DNA from: Dehalococcoidia bacterium
GTDB lineage: Bacteria; Chloroflexota; Dehalococcoidia; UBA3495; JAAXIE01
Direction: 5' to 3'
Assembly: GCA_012270525.1 (NCBI GenBank)
Contig: JAAXIE010000138.1
Coordinates: forward strand, 1-7,648
DNA: 7,648 bases
Within the stretch, counting starts at the first letter, position 1. Each line of letters starts with the position of its first letter. The translations under genes were made by a program, and so were the position numbers. Positions 1-5,157 of this stretch are shown one piece after another. The notes below the pieces were generated by a model. It searched no databases, was not told the origin of the DNA, and worked only from the letters and a program-made list of their open reading frames with translations.

Positions 1-4
1 TTCC

Positions 5-928
5 ATGAAGATCGCGGTGATGGGGGCCGGGGGCACCGGCGGGTATTTCGGCGGGTTGCTGGCGCGGGCTGGTCATGAGGTGACTTTCATCGCGCGGGGG
101 CCCCATCTCGAGGCTATCCGGGAACGTGGGCTGGCGGTGGAGAGTAGCCAGAGCGGCTCGTTCATAGTGCGGAGTAACGCGGTGGAACATACTACCGGAT
201 TGGCTGAACAGGAACTTGTCCTGTTCACCGTGAAAATGTACCAGAACGAGCCAGCCATCGAGGCCATCCGGCCAGTGGTCGGCCCCGGTACCGTGGTGCT
301 GACCATACAGAATGGCATCGACAACTGGCGGCAGTTGGCCTCCGCTTTTGGCGAGGAACGGGTGATGATTGGCTCGGTCTACCTGGAAGGACGCATCGTG
401 GAACCCGGTTTGGTGAGTCAGGGCGGCCCGGGCACATGCGATTTCGGCGAGATCCGCCCCGGCATTACCCAGAGGGGCGAGCAACTATGCCAGGTGTTCG
501 CCGAGGCCGGATGGAGGGTCGAACTCCGGGAGAACATGATGGGGATGTTGTGGAAGAAGTTCTCCTACATCGCCGGGGCAGCCACGGTCTGCGCTGCTAC
601 CGGTTCCGTCTACGGGGAGATGAGGAACATCCCCGAAACCAGGGCACTGATCAGCGGGGTGGTACAGGAAGCCCTGGACGTGGGGCGAGCCCGGGGCGAC
701 CCCATCATGGATGACTCCCACCAGTGGGCGATGGAGTCCTTGGACCGCTTCCCCGAAGAGGGCCGGGCCTCGCTGGCCAAGGACTTCATGGAAGGCCGCC
801 CCGTCGAACTGGAGGGACTCACGGGCGTCATCATTCGCATGGGCCGCGAGGTGGGGGTTCCCACGCCCTTGAACGATGCCATCTACGGGATCCTCAAGCC
901 TTGGGCACTGCGGAACGAGAGCACCTAG
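5..928 (+). CDS. Ketopantoate reductase family protein (ApbA/PanE-like 2-oxoacid reductase)
   Basis: A 307-residue protein of typical length for the ApbA/PanE family, which reduces 2-dehydropantoate to pantoate with NADPH in the cytoplasm. The N-terminus starts a Rossmann fold with the dinucleotide loop GAGGTGG at residues 7-13. TIQNGI near residue 100 matches the conserved NG segment of the first domain. The C-terminal domain has LWKKF, whose K185 aligns with the catalytic lysine of E. coli PanE (K176), and SLAKDFMEGRPVELEG, whose E268 aligns with its substrate-binding glutamate. The start is the first ATG in the window and gives the expected N-terminus; only 4 nt precede it, so the ribosome site and promoter are not visible. 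A hydrolase follows 41 nt downstream on the same strand, suggesting co-transcription. With no panB or panC nearby, it may be a paralogue acting on another 2-oxoacid, so no gene symbol is given. Confidence 0.93.
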   Translation: MKIAVMGAGGTGGYFGGLLARAGHEVTFIARGPHLEAIRERGLAVESSQSGSFIVRSNAVEHTTGLAEQELVLFTVKMYQNEPAIEAIRPVVGPGTVVLTIQNGIDNWRQLASAFGEERVMIGSVYLEGRIVEPGLVSQGGPGTCDFGEIRPGITQRGEQLCQVFAEAGWRVELRENMMGMLWKKFSYIAGAATVCAATGSVYGEMRNIPETRALISGVVQEALDVGRARGDPIMDDSHQWAMESLDRFPEEGRASLAKDFMEGRPVELEGLTGVIIRMGREVGVPTPLNDAIYGILKPWALRNEST

Positions 929-969
929 GGGGCCCGGCGCATTGCATCCGTCTATTGGAGCGGCTGGCT

Positions 970-1776
970 ATGTTTGCAGAAGTCGGTGACTGCAAGTTCT
1001 ACTACGAAATTACCGGCGAGGGACCGCCCCTGGTGCTGGTGCACGGGACAGGCGCCGATTCCCAGAGCTTCGAGGACGTGGTACCCATCCTGAGCCAGCA
1101 GTTCAAGGTCTACGTCTACGATATGCGGGGCCACGGGCAGACGGCCCGGTTGAGCGATGCGCCGTTATCGGACGACATCTGGGCCGACGACCTCGCTGCC
1201 CTGATGAATCACCTCGAGGTCCCTCCAGCAGCCATCGCTGGCTGGTCCCTGGGTGGGCTGATTGCGATGAACTTCGTGCTGCGCCATCCGCAGATGGCCA
1301 GTTCCCTGCTGCTGATTGGGTCGCGGAGTCCCCTGCCTAGCGCGGCCTTGGGCGACCGCTCCGGCTTTGCAGTGAGGCTCAAGATGGCAGCGGAAGGGGC
1401 CAGCACAGAGGAGATCGTGGAGGCTACATTCGAGTTCAGCCTCGGTGCTTACAGCCCCCATACCGTTCAGAACAACCCGGAGGCCGTGGAAAAGCTGAGG
1501 CGTGCCCTGCTGCGCAACGATCCGAAGTCCTACGGGGAACTCATCGGGGCCACCCGTGCCGACATCGCGGAGAGGCTGGGCGAAATCACCTGCCCGACTC
1601 TGATCGTGGTTGGCGAGGACGACGCCCGTGCCCCCATCGGGCAAGCCGAGGGCCTCAGTGCCGTCATCCCCAACTCCTACATGAAGATCATGCAGAGGTG
1701 CGGCCATTTCTACGGCTTCGAGCAACCCGAAGAGACCTGCCGCATCATGACCCGGTTCCTGAGAGCTTTCGGATAG
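970..1776 (+). CDS. Alpha/beta hydrolase (serine nucleophile, enol-lactonase/esterase-like)
   Basis: A 268-residue alpha/beta-hydrolase-fold protein. The triad is readable: nucleophile S93 in GWSLGG, acid D218 in GEDDARAP, and H246 in CGHFYGF. The oxyanion loop is HGTGAD after strand LVLV, and RGHGQT follows the next strand, as in 3-oxoadipate enol-lactonase (PcaD)-like and related C-C or ester hydrolases. No signal peptide is visible, so it is probably cytoplasmic. The frame stays open upstream to 724, but that part overlaps the reductase gene and has no family resemblance. The ATG at 970 has GGAG 9 nt upstream and places MFAEVGDCKFYYE directly before the fold. It lies 41 nt after the reductase stop, so both are probably one operon. 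Substrate unknown: enol-lactonase, esterase and meta-cleavage hydrolase roles are all possible. Confidence 0.93.
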   Translation: MFAEVGDCKFYYEITGEGPPLVLVHGTGADSQSFEDVVPILSQQFKVYVYDMRGHGQTARLSDAPLSDDIWADDLAALMNHLEVPPAAIAGWSLGGLIAMNFVLRHPQMASSLLLIGSRSPLPSAALGDRSGFAVRLKMAAEGASTEEIVEATFEFSLGAYSPHTVQNNPEAVEKLRRALLRNDPKSYGELIGATRADIAERLGEITCPTLIVVGEDDARAPIGQAEGLSAVIPNSYMKIMQRCGHFYGFEQPEETCRIMTRFLRAFG

Positions 1777-1811
1777 CTGGGGAAGCTCTGAGTAACCCCA
1801 TTCTTCCCCGG
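1777..1811 (+). terminator. Hairpin directly after the hydrolase stop codon, possible terminator
   Basis: Immediately after the TAG stop, CTGGGGAAG (1777-1785) can pair with CTTCCCCGG (1803-1811), giving 9 pairs including one G-U, around a 17-nt loop. There is no T tract after the stem, so it is not a canonical intrinsic terminator. It may still end transcription weakly or protect the 3' end. The position, right after the last gene of the + strand operon, supports the call. Confidence 0.4.
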
Positions 1812-1879
1812 AGCCGTGAGCCCGCGCTCCTAGCAGCCCTGTGACATTCTCGCGTTGCCCCCCTGCCCGTCCCCTGCTA

Positions 1880-1893
1880 GTCTGGTACCAGAC
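1880..1893. promoter_or_regulatory. Perfect 14-bp palindrome, possible protein-binding site
   Basis: GTCTGGTACCAGAC reads identically on both strands. A perfect palindrome with no spacer is the usual form of a site for a dimeric DNA-binding protein. It sits between the ends of two convergent operons, not in front of a gene, so an operator role is not obvious. No regulator gene is present in the window. Chance occurrence is also possible. Confidence 0.3.
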
Positions 1894-2016
1894 CATACCT
1901 CCATCCCTGAAAGCTTGTGCACATGACCACACCCATCGGCAGCCCTCAGACAAGACACAACCGCCCGCGTGCCCTTCCCCTTCATGCCCACCGCCAGACC
2001 GCCCCGGGACCCGCTT

Positions 2017-2061
2017 TCGGAACAGTCTTTCAGCTAGAATCCAGCTACGCCAGTCGGAACA
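2017..2061 (+). repeat. Composite repeat unit, copy A
   Basis: TCGGAACA stands at each end (2017-2024 and 2054-2061). Two AGCT cores lie between them at 2032 and 2043, 11 bp apart, the second as AGCTAC. This is the same order as copies B and C, but 2 bp longer, in the stretch after the second core. The right-hand TCGGAACA is followed 1 bp later by another, which starts the inverted repeat at 2063. Confidence 0.6.
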
Positions 2062-2062
2062 A

Positions 2063-2115
2063 TCGGAACAGGTTCAGCTACGAAAAAACGTTTTCCAGCT
2101 ACGAACGTGTTCCGA
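2063..2115. repeat. 53-nt nested inverted repeat with 21 possible base pairs
   Basis: The outer arms TCGGAACA (2063-2070) and TGTTCCGA (2108-2115) are perfect reverse complements. Moving inward, after a G-G mismatch, GTTC 2072-2075 pairs with GAAC 2103-2106. AGCT 2076-2079 pairs with AGCT 2097-2100 after a 2-nt bulge. GAAAA 2082-2086 pairs with TTTTC 2091-2095. The loop is AACG (2087-2090), inside the palindrome AAAACGTTTT (2085-2094). Both strands could fold, so it could act on transcripts from either side of this convergent spacer, or form a cruciform. The terminal word is the same one repeated through the island. Confidence 0.7.
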
Positions 2116-2228
2116 CGCTCAGATACGATCTCACCAGCCGCAACCCTCGGCGTCCCGCATTCTCTGGTCCAAACCTCTCCCGTCCAGCTACAAATCACGC
2201 CCGGAACTCGCTCTCCGCTCCCCCTCCA

Positions 2229-2271
2229 TCGGAACAAAACCCCAAGCTGTCTCAAAGCTGCAATCGGAACA
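2229..2271 (+). repeat. Composite repeat unit, copy B
   Basis: TCGGAACA at 2229 and 2264 bracket two AGCT cores at 2245 and 2256, 11 bp apart, in the context CCCCAAGCTG and CAAAGCTGC. It aligns without gaps to copy C at an offset of 132 bp. About 34 of 44 positions (2228-2271 against 2360-2403) are identical. Confidence 0.65.
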
Positions 2272-2360
2272 GTCTCAATCCAGTATCGGCGCCCACATCC
2301 CTGGATCTGTCTCAGCCAGATACGAATCCGGCGGCATCGCCAACCCCTCCTCCGTACAAA

Positions 2361-2403
2361 CTGGAACACGGCCCCAAGCTGTTCCAAAGCTACGGTCGGA
2401 ACA
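2361..2403 (+). repeat. Composite repeat unit, copy C
   Basis: Gapless partner of copy B. The left end is the variant CTGGAACA and the right end is TCGGAACA at 2396. AGCT cores are at 2377 and 2388, again 11 bp apart, in CCCCAAGCTG and CAAAGCTACG. The central part also contains GTTCC (2381-2385), a reversed copy of the GGAAC core. Confidence 0.65.
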
Positions 2404-2541
2404 ACTCCCGCTCCGGTAGAGCCGGCAATTATCCTGGCAAGGCCCTGAGCGCCTGCCGTCGTTCCCGCTCCCCATCCCGTCATTCCCCCGCAGTCGAGAA
2501 CCTGCGGCGCGGATCCTTTGACAGTCCAGTCTTGCGAATCA

Positions 2542-2554
2542 CCGAGGCTCTCGG
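2542..2554 (-). terminator. Small hairpin downstream of the RidA gene, weak terminator candidate
   Basis: CCGAG (2542-2546) and CTCGG (2550-2554) form a 5-bp stem with a 3-nt loop, about 47 nt past the RidA stop in the direction of transcription. There is no T tract after it on the - strand. It is short and could be chance; position is its main support. Confidence 0.22.
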
Positions 2555-2600
2555 CGTGGTGTGCGGTCCCTTGCTTGGAGGTTACCTAGCCTTCTGGCAG

Positions 2601-3005
2601 CTATTCCAACTCTCCGAGGTAGGCGTACACCTCGATTTCCAGTTCCATTTCGGGGTGCAGAAGTTCGCCCTTGTAGCCGTGAGCGATGTAGCCCCTATTG
2701 GGTATGCGCTCTCGCAACTGACGGTCCACTACTGGAAAGTGCTCCCGCTCCTTGACGATGATTCGCATCTCGTAGATGTCCGAGAGGGATCCCCCGGCGG
2801 CGTGCAACACCTTCTCTATGTTGTCCAGGGTCAGTTGCGTCTGACGCTCGATGCCCGGCTCAAGCCTGCGCTCGTTCATGGGGCCGCTCAGACCCGTCAT
2901 CGCCGAGGTGCCCGAAACGAAGAGCCAGTTGTCGAACTGCACGGCCCGGTCGAAGTGGCCCACCGGGGGCCCAATGGTCTCAGGGTTGTAGATGGTCTTC
3001 TTCAT
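2601..3005 (-). CDS. RidA family protein (YjgF/YER057c/UK114)
   Basis: A 134-residue single-domain protein of normal length for the RidA family, soluble trimers that hydrolyse reactive enamines/imines to ketones; some relatives are deaminases in aromatic catabolism. Visible family features are PVGHFDRAV near residue 14, FVSGTS near 29, LTLDNIEKVL near 58-67 and the C-terminal EIEVYAYL. R104 in IPNRG aligns with the substrate-binding arginine of E. coli RidA (R105), but the segment between it and the EIE strand is about 4 residues longer. The frame extends further upstream, but that part overlaps the previous gene. The ATG at 3005 has AGGAG 6 nt upstream and gives the typical N-terminus. It starts 41 nt after the dehalogenase-like gene and is the last gene of the - strand unit. 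Its exact substrate cannot be told. Confidence 0.93.
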   Translation of the reverse strand: MKKTIYNPETIGPPVGHFDRAVQFDNWLFVSGTSAMTGLSGPMNERRLEPGIERQTQLTLDNIEKVLHAAGGSLSDIYEMRIIVKEREHFPVVDRQLRERIPNRGYIAHGYKGELLHPEMELEIEVYAYLGELE

Positions 3006-3046
3006 TGTCTGCTCCTTTGGTCGAGTGACGCTGTGGCTACTTGTGA

Positions 3047-3919
3047 CTATTCCAACAGGAAAGCCCGCAGGTCGCGGTGCACCTGGTCGGGCATCTCCTC
3101 CGGCAGATGATGGCCGCAGGGCAGGGAGTGGCCCCGTACGTTGGTGGCGTACTCGCGCCAGGTGGCCAGAACGTCCTGCGTTCTTCCGACGTAGCCGGTC
3201 GCGCTCCACAGGGCCAGCATCGGGCAGGTGACTTTGCTTTCGAAGTCGGCCTCGTCGTGCTCCAAGTCGATGCTCGCCCCGGCGCGGTAATCCTCGCAGG
3301 TAGCGTGGATGGCTACTGGGTCGGAGAAGCAGCGGACGTACTCGGCCACGGCCTCAGGAGGATAGTGGGTGGCGGAGTCCGGGCCCCGCTCGAAGCGGTG
3401 ACGGATGAACCAGTCTGGATCGGCCCCAATCATCCGTTCGGGGTAGTCGTAGGGCTGTATCAGGAAGAACCAGTGATGGGTGGCGGTCGCCATGGCCTTG
3501 TTCACGATCTGGAACATCCGGTGCGTGGGTATGATGTCCATGGTGGCCAGCTTGAGCACTCGTTGCTGGTGGTCCTTGGTCAGTCGGTGGGACACCCTCG
3601 CCCCGCGGTCGTGCCCGGCTAGGAAGAAGGTGTCAAAGCCCAGTTGCGTCATCACCTCCGCTTGGTCTTGGGCCATTGCCCGCTTGGAATAGTTGGCGTG
3701 GTCGGACTCCCCGTGGGGCTTGCTGCTGTCGCCGTAACCCCGCAGGTCAGAGGCCACGACAGTGAACTCCTCGGCCAGACGCGGGGCTACTTTGTGCCAC
3801 ATTACGTGGCTCTGGGGATAGCCGTGCAACAGCAGGAGAGGTGGCCCACTGCCTCCGACGACCAGGTTGATCTCGGCATCACTGGTTGTCAGGCGGTGCT
3901 GTTCGAAGCCTTCAAACAT
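3047..3919 (-). CDS. Haloacetate (fluoroacetate) dehalogenase-type alpha/beta hydrolase
   Basis: A 290-residue alpha/beta hydrolase closely resembling fluoroacetate dehalogenases such as Rhodopseudomonas palustris RPA1163, which cleave C-halogen bonds through an aspartyl-ester intermediate. From my memory of that protein, the key residues match: nucleophile D104 in HDRGARVS, carboxylate-binding R105 and R108, second acid D128 in MDIIPT, halide-pocket H149 and W150 in HHWFF and Y211 in CEDYRAGA, and base H270 in CGHHLPEE. The oxyanion loop is LHGYPQSH, with LRGYGDSS after the next strand. No signal peptide, so cytoplasmic. The frame runs 20 codons further upstream, but the ATG at 3919 has AGGAGG 6 nt before it and starts the family N-terminus. 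It lies between an amidohydrolase and RidA in the same direction. True dehalogenation is inferred; epoxide hydrolase relatives share the Asp nucleophile but not the whole halide pocket. Confidence 0.92.
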   Translation of the reverse strand: MFEGFEQHRLTTSDAEINLVVGGSGPPLLLLHGYPQSHVMWHKVAPRLAEEFTVVASDLRGYGDSSKPHGESDHANYSKRAMAQDQAEVMTQLGFDTFFLAGHDRGARVSHRLTKDHQQRVLKLATMDIIPTHRMFQIVNKAMATATHHWFFLIQPYDYPERMIGADPDWFIRHRFERGPDSATHYPPEAVAEYVRCFSDPVAIHATCEDYRAGASIDLEHDEADFESKVTCPMLALWSATGYVGRTQDVLATWREYATNVRGHSLPCGHHLPEEMPDQVHRDLRAFLLE

Positions 3920-3925
3920 GGGCGT

Positions 3926-3931
3926 CCTCCT
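3926..3931 (-). promoter_or_regulatory. Strong ribosome binding site of the dehalogenase-like gene
   Basis: On the - strand this reads AGGAGG, 6 nt before the ATG at 3919. It decides the start against the longer in-frame extension that reaches 3979, whose 20 extra residues do not match the family. Confidence 0.75.
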
Positions 3932-3939
3932 TGGTTCTA

Positions 3940-3964
3940 TGTAGCTGCGGGCGGGGGAGCTACA
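3940..3964 (-). promoter_or_regulatory. Stem-loop in the leader of the dehalogenase-like gene
   Basis: TGTAGCT (3940-3946) and AGCTACA (3958-3964) form a perfect 7-bp stem around an 11-nt loop that is C-rich on the transcribed strand. It ends 8 nt before the Shine-Dalgarno sequence. It could affect translation or processing between this gene and the upstream amidohydrolase gene. The loop can also leave the ribosome site free, so no switching mechanism is evident. Confidence 0.35.
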
Positions 3965-3997
3965 CTTCTCCCCTAGCACATACCGTCGGCCCAGTGC

Positions 3998-4017
3998 GAC
4001 CCGTCATGGCGCGGGTC
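3998..4017 (-). terminator. Intergenic hairpin after the amidohydrolase gene, possible partial terminator
   Basis: GACCCG (3998-4003) and CGGGTC (4012-4017) form a perfect 6-bp stem with an 8-nt loop, 23 nt after the amidohydrolase stop. There is no T tract. In a 121-nt gap inside a probable operon it could act as an attenuating or processing hairpin that changes the ratio of upstream to downstream messages. Confidence 0.28.
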
Positions 4018-4040
4018 ATGGGTGAGTCCTGTGTGTGCTT

Positions 4041-5111
4041 CTATATCCCGTACAGGGACCGGGCGTTGTCGTCCAATATCTTGGCCACTGAGGCCTTCCT
4101 GGGCTCGCCTTCCTGGCCCTTCCGTGCCAGTATGGCCAGGGCATCGATTTCCGCCGACATGTCGGCATGACCGTAGTCGGAGCCGATTACGAAGTTATCG
4201 TCGCCGACCAGGCCAATGATGTGGTCCATGTCGTCGAAGTTATCGCAACTGACGTAGAGGCGGTTCTCGGCGAGGATGTTCTGGCGCAGGTCGAAGCTCC
4301 GCATCCAAGCCATGCGCCCGTGGGTGCGGTTCAATTCCGTGACCATGTAGGGCACCCACGAAGCGGTGGTCTCTATAAAACCGAACCGGACGTCCTGTAC
4401 CTTGGAGGGAATGTTGCAGGTCAGCAGCGAATGGAAGGCGTCAACCACCGGTAGAATCATCTCCAGTATGCCCATACCCCTGACCGCATCGGGGAGGTCG
4501 GGGTCGCCGCTACCGAGATGGAAGCAGACAGGCATGTCCTGCCTTCCTGCTTCCCGGTAGAGGGGCAGGAAGTAGGGGTCGCCTGCGGGCCGACCTCCGC
4601 ACTCCCGGCCTTTCTTCAGGACGCCACACGCTCCATGTTCCTTGACGAAGGCCACCTCTTCCAGAGCTTCGGACATGCTAAGCAGGGGCAGGGGAGCGAC
4701 CCAGCGCAGACGTCCACCGGACTGGGCCCACTTGCTGCCCATCCACCGGTTGTAGGCCTTGCACAGGGCCATCTCCACTTCGGGGCGACCGCTCACCTGG
4801 GTGAGGAAGAGGGTGGGATACAGCACCTGCACGTCGACGCCCAGTTGGTCCATGTGCCTCAGCCGGGCAGGAACATCACTGAGTTCCCGGGTGCGCTGCA
4901 CGGTGCCGGTACGCTGGTCGTCGCGAATGCGCCTCAATCGCAACTGCCCGTCGATGAGCCAATATCGGTTGTATCCCCGAGGCGTCCCATCCGACCCTCC
5001 TGGGTCGTCCTGGGTGACGGTCAGTGGCCTGTACTGCTGGTCTTCTTCGGCCAGATATTCCCAGGTCTCTTCGGTCTCATCCACGTGGGTGTCCGCATCT
5101 ATGATGGGCAT
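4041..5111 (-). CDS. Amidohydrolase-2 family protein (ACMSD-like metal-dependent hydrolase)
   Basis: A 356-residue TIM-barrel protein of the amidohydrolase-2 family, which includes aminocarboxymuconate semialdehyde decarboxylase (ACMSD), other decarboxylases and hydrolases. Family marks are IIDADTHVDE at residues 3-12, YPT near 98-100, FHLGSGD with H198, FIETTASWVPYM with E247, and IGSDYGHAD with D312 as the usual late-barrel aspartate. The canonical N-terminal D-x-H-x-H motif is changed: D7 replaces the first histidine and H9 keeps the second. The histidine expected later appears to be E247. This variant occurs in a subgroup known to me mainly as uncharacterised proteins, so metal content and reaction are uncertain. 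The ATG at 5111 follows a purine-rich AGGGGG stretch and gives the family N-terminus. It is the first gene of the - strand unit, with a 121-nt gap before the dehalogenase-like gene. Confidence 0.92.
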   Translation of the reverse strand: MPIIDADTHVDETEETWEYLAEEDQQYRPLTVTQDDPGGSDGTPRGYNRYWLIDGQLRLRRIRDDQRTGTVQRTRELSDVPARLRHMDQLGVDVQVLYPTLFLTQVSGRPEVEMALCKAYNRWMGSKWAQSGGRLRWVAPLPLLSMSEALEEVAFVKEHGACGVLKKGRECGGRPAGDPYFLPLYREAGRQDMPVCFHLGSGDPDLPDAVRGMGILEMILPVVDAFHSLLTCNIPSKVQDVRFGFIETTASWVPYMVTELNRTHGRMAWMRSFDLRQNILAENRLYVSCDNFDDMDHIIGLVGDDNFVIGSDYGHADMSAEIDALAILARKGQEGEPRKASVAKILDDNARSLYGI

Positions 5112-5157
5112 GCGCTCTCTTCCCCCTTTATGAACCGTTCAGAGCCACTCATGCGCT

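Larger units (their letters stand above)
2017..2403. repeat. Island of interspersed short repeats (TCGGAACA and CAGCTACG word families)
   Basis: The 8-mer TCGGAACA occurs on the + strand at 2017, 2054, 2063, 2229, 2264 and 2396, and inverted at 2108-2115. CTGGAACA at 2361 is a two-base variant. A second word, CAGCTACG, occurs at 2042, 2075 and 2096, with relatives CAGCTACA at 2185, AAGCTACG at 2387 and CAGATACGA at 2120 and 2317. Spacing is uneven, so this is neither a simple tandem array nor a CRISPR. Some spacings recur: 35 bp (2229-2264 and 2361-2396), 37 bp (2017-2054), and 11 bp between paired AGCT cores. I do not recognise the family. Decayed copies of a small palindromic element, or a binding-site cluster, would both fit. 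Confidence 0.75.
1777..2600. other. 824-nt spacer between convergent genes, without a credible gene
   Basis: The spacer separates the ends of the + strand hydrolase and the - strand RidA gene. I see no coding region here that resembles a known protein or has a good ribosome site. Long open frames cross it in several frames, as expected when GC content is high, and one continues antisense through RidA. The + strand is strongly richer in C than G between about 1920 and 2280. The spacer contains a hairpin after 1776, a 14-bp palindrome at 1880, the repeat island at 2017-2403, and a small hairpin near 2542. Confidence 0.8.

Noticed and set aside
724..969. 82-codon N-terminal extension of the serine hydrolase frame
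   Set aside because: Overlaps the reductase gene in another frame, is rich in Gly/Arg/Pro, and is not part of the hydrolase fold. The ATG at 970 has its own ribosome site.
1165..1953. 262-codon - strand open frame
   Set aside because: Antisense to the serine hydrolase, with no recognisable motifs. The + strand product has a full catalytic triad.
2017..2403. CRISPR array
   Set aside because: Repeats are only 8 bp long as exact words, irregularly spaced, and partly inverted. There are no uniform spacers and no cas genes.
2518..2540. TTGACA at 2518-2523 as a + strand promoter
   Set aside because: At 17 nt downstream the sequence is ACCGAG, not a -10 box, and transcription would only run antisense into RidA.
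1917..3110. 397-codon + strand open frame
   Set aside because: It crosses the repeat island and then runs antisense through the whole RidA gene and into the dehalogenase-like gene. The product is low-complexity Pro/Ser/Arg-rich at first and then mirrors the opposite coding strand.
3006..3209. N-terminal extension of the RidA frame
   Set aside because: Overlaps the end of the dehalogenase-like gene; the ATG at 3005 is preceded by AGGAG and starts the family domain.
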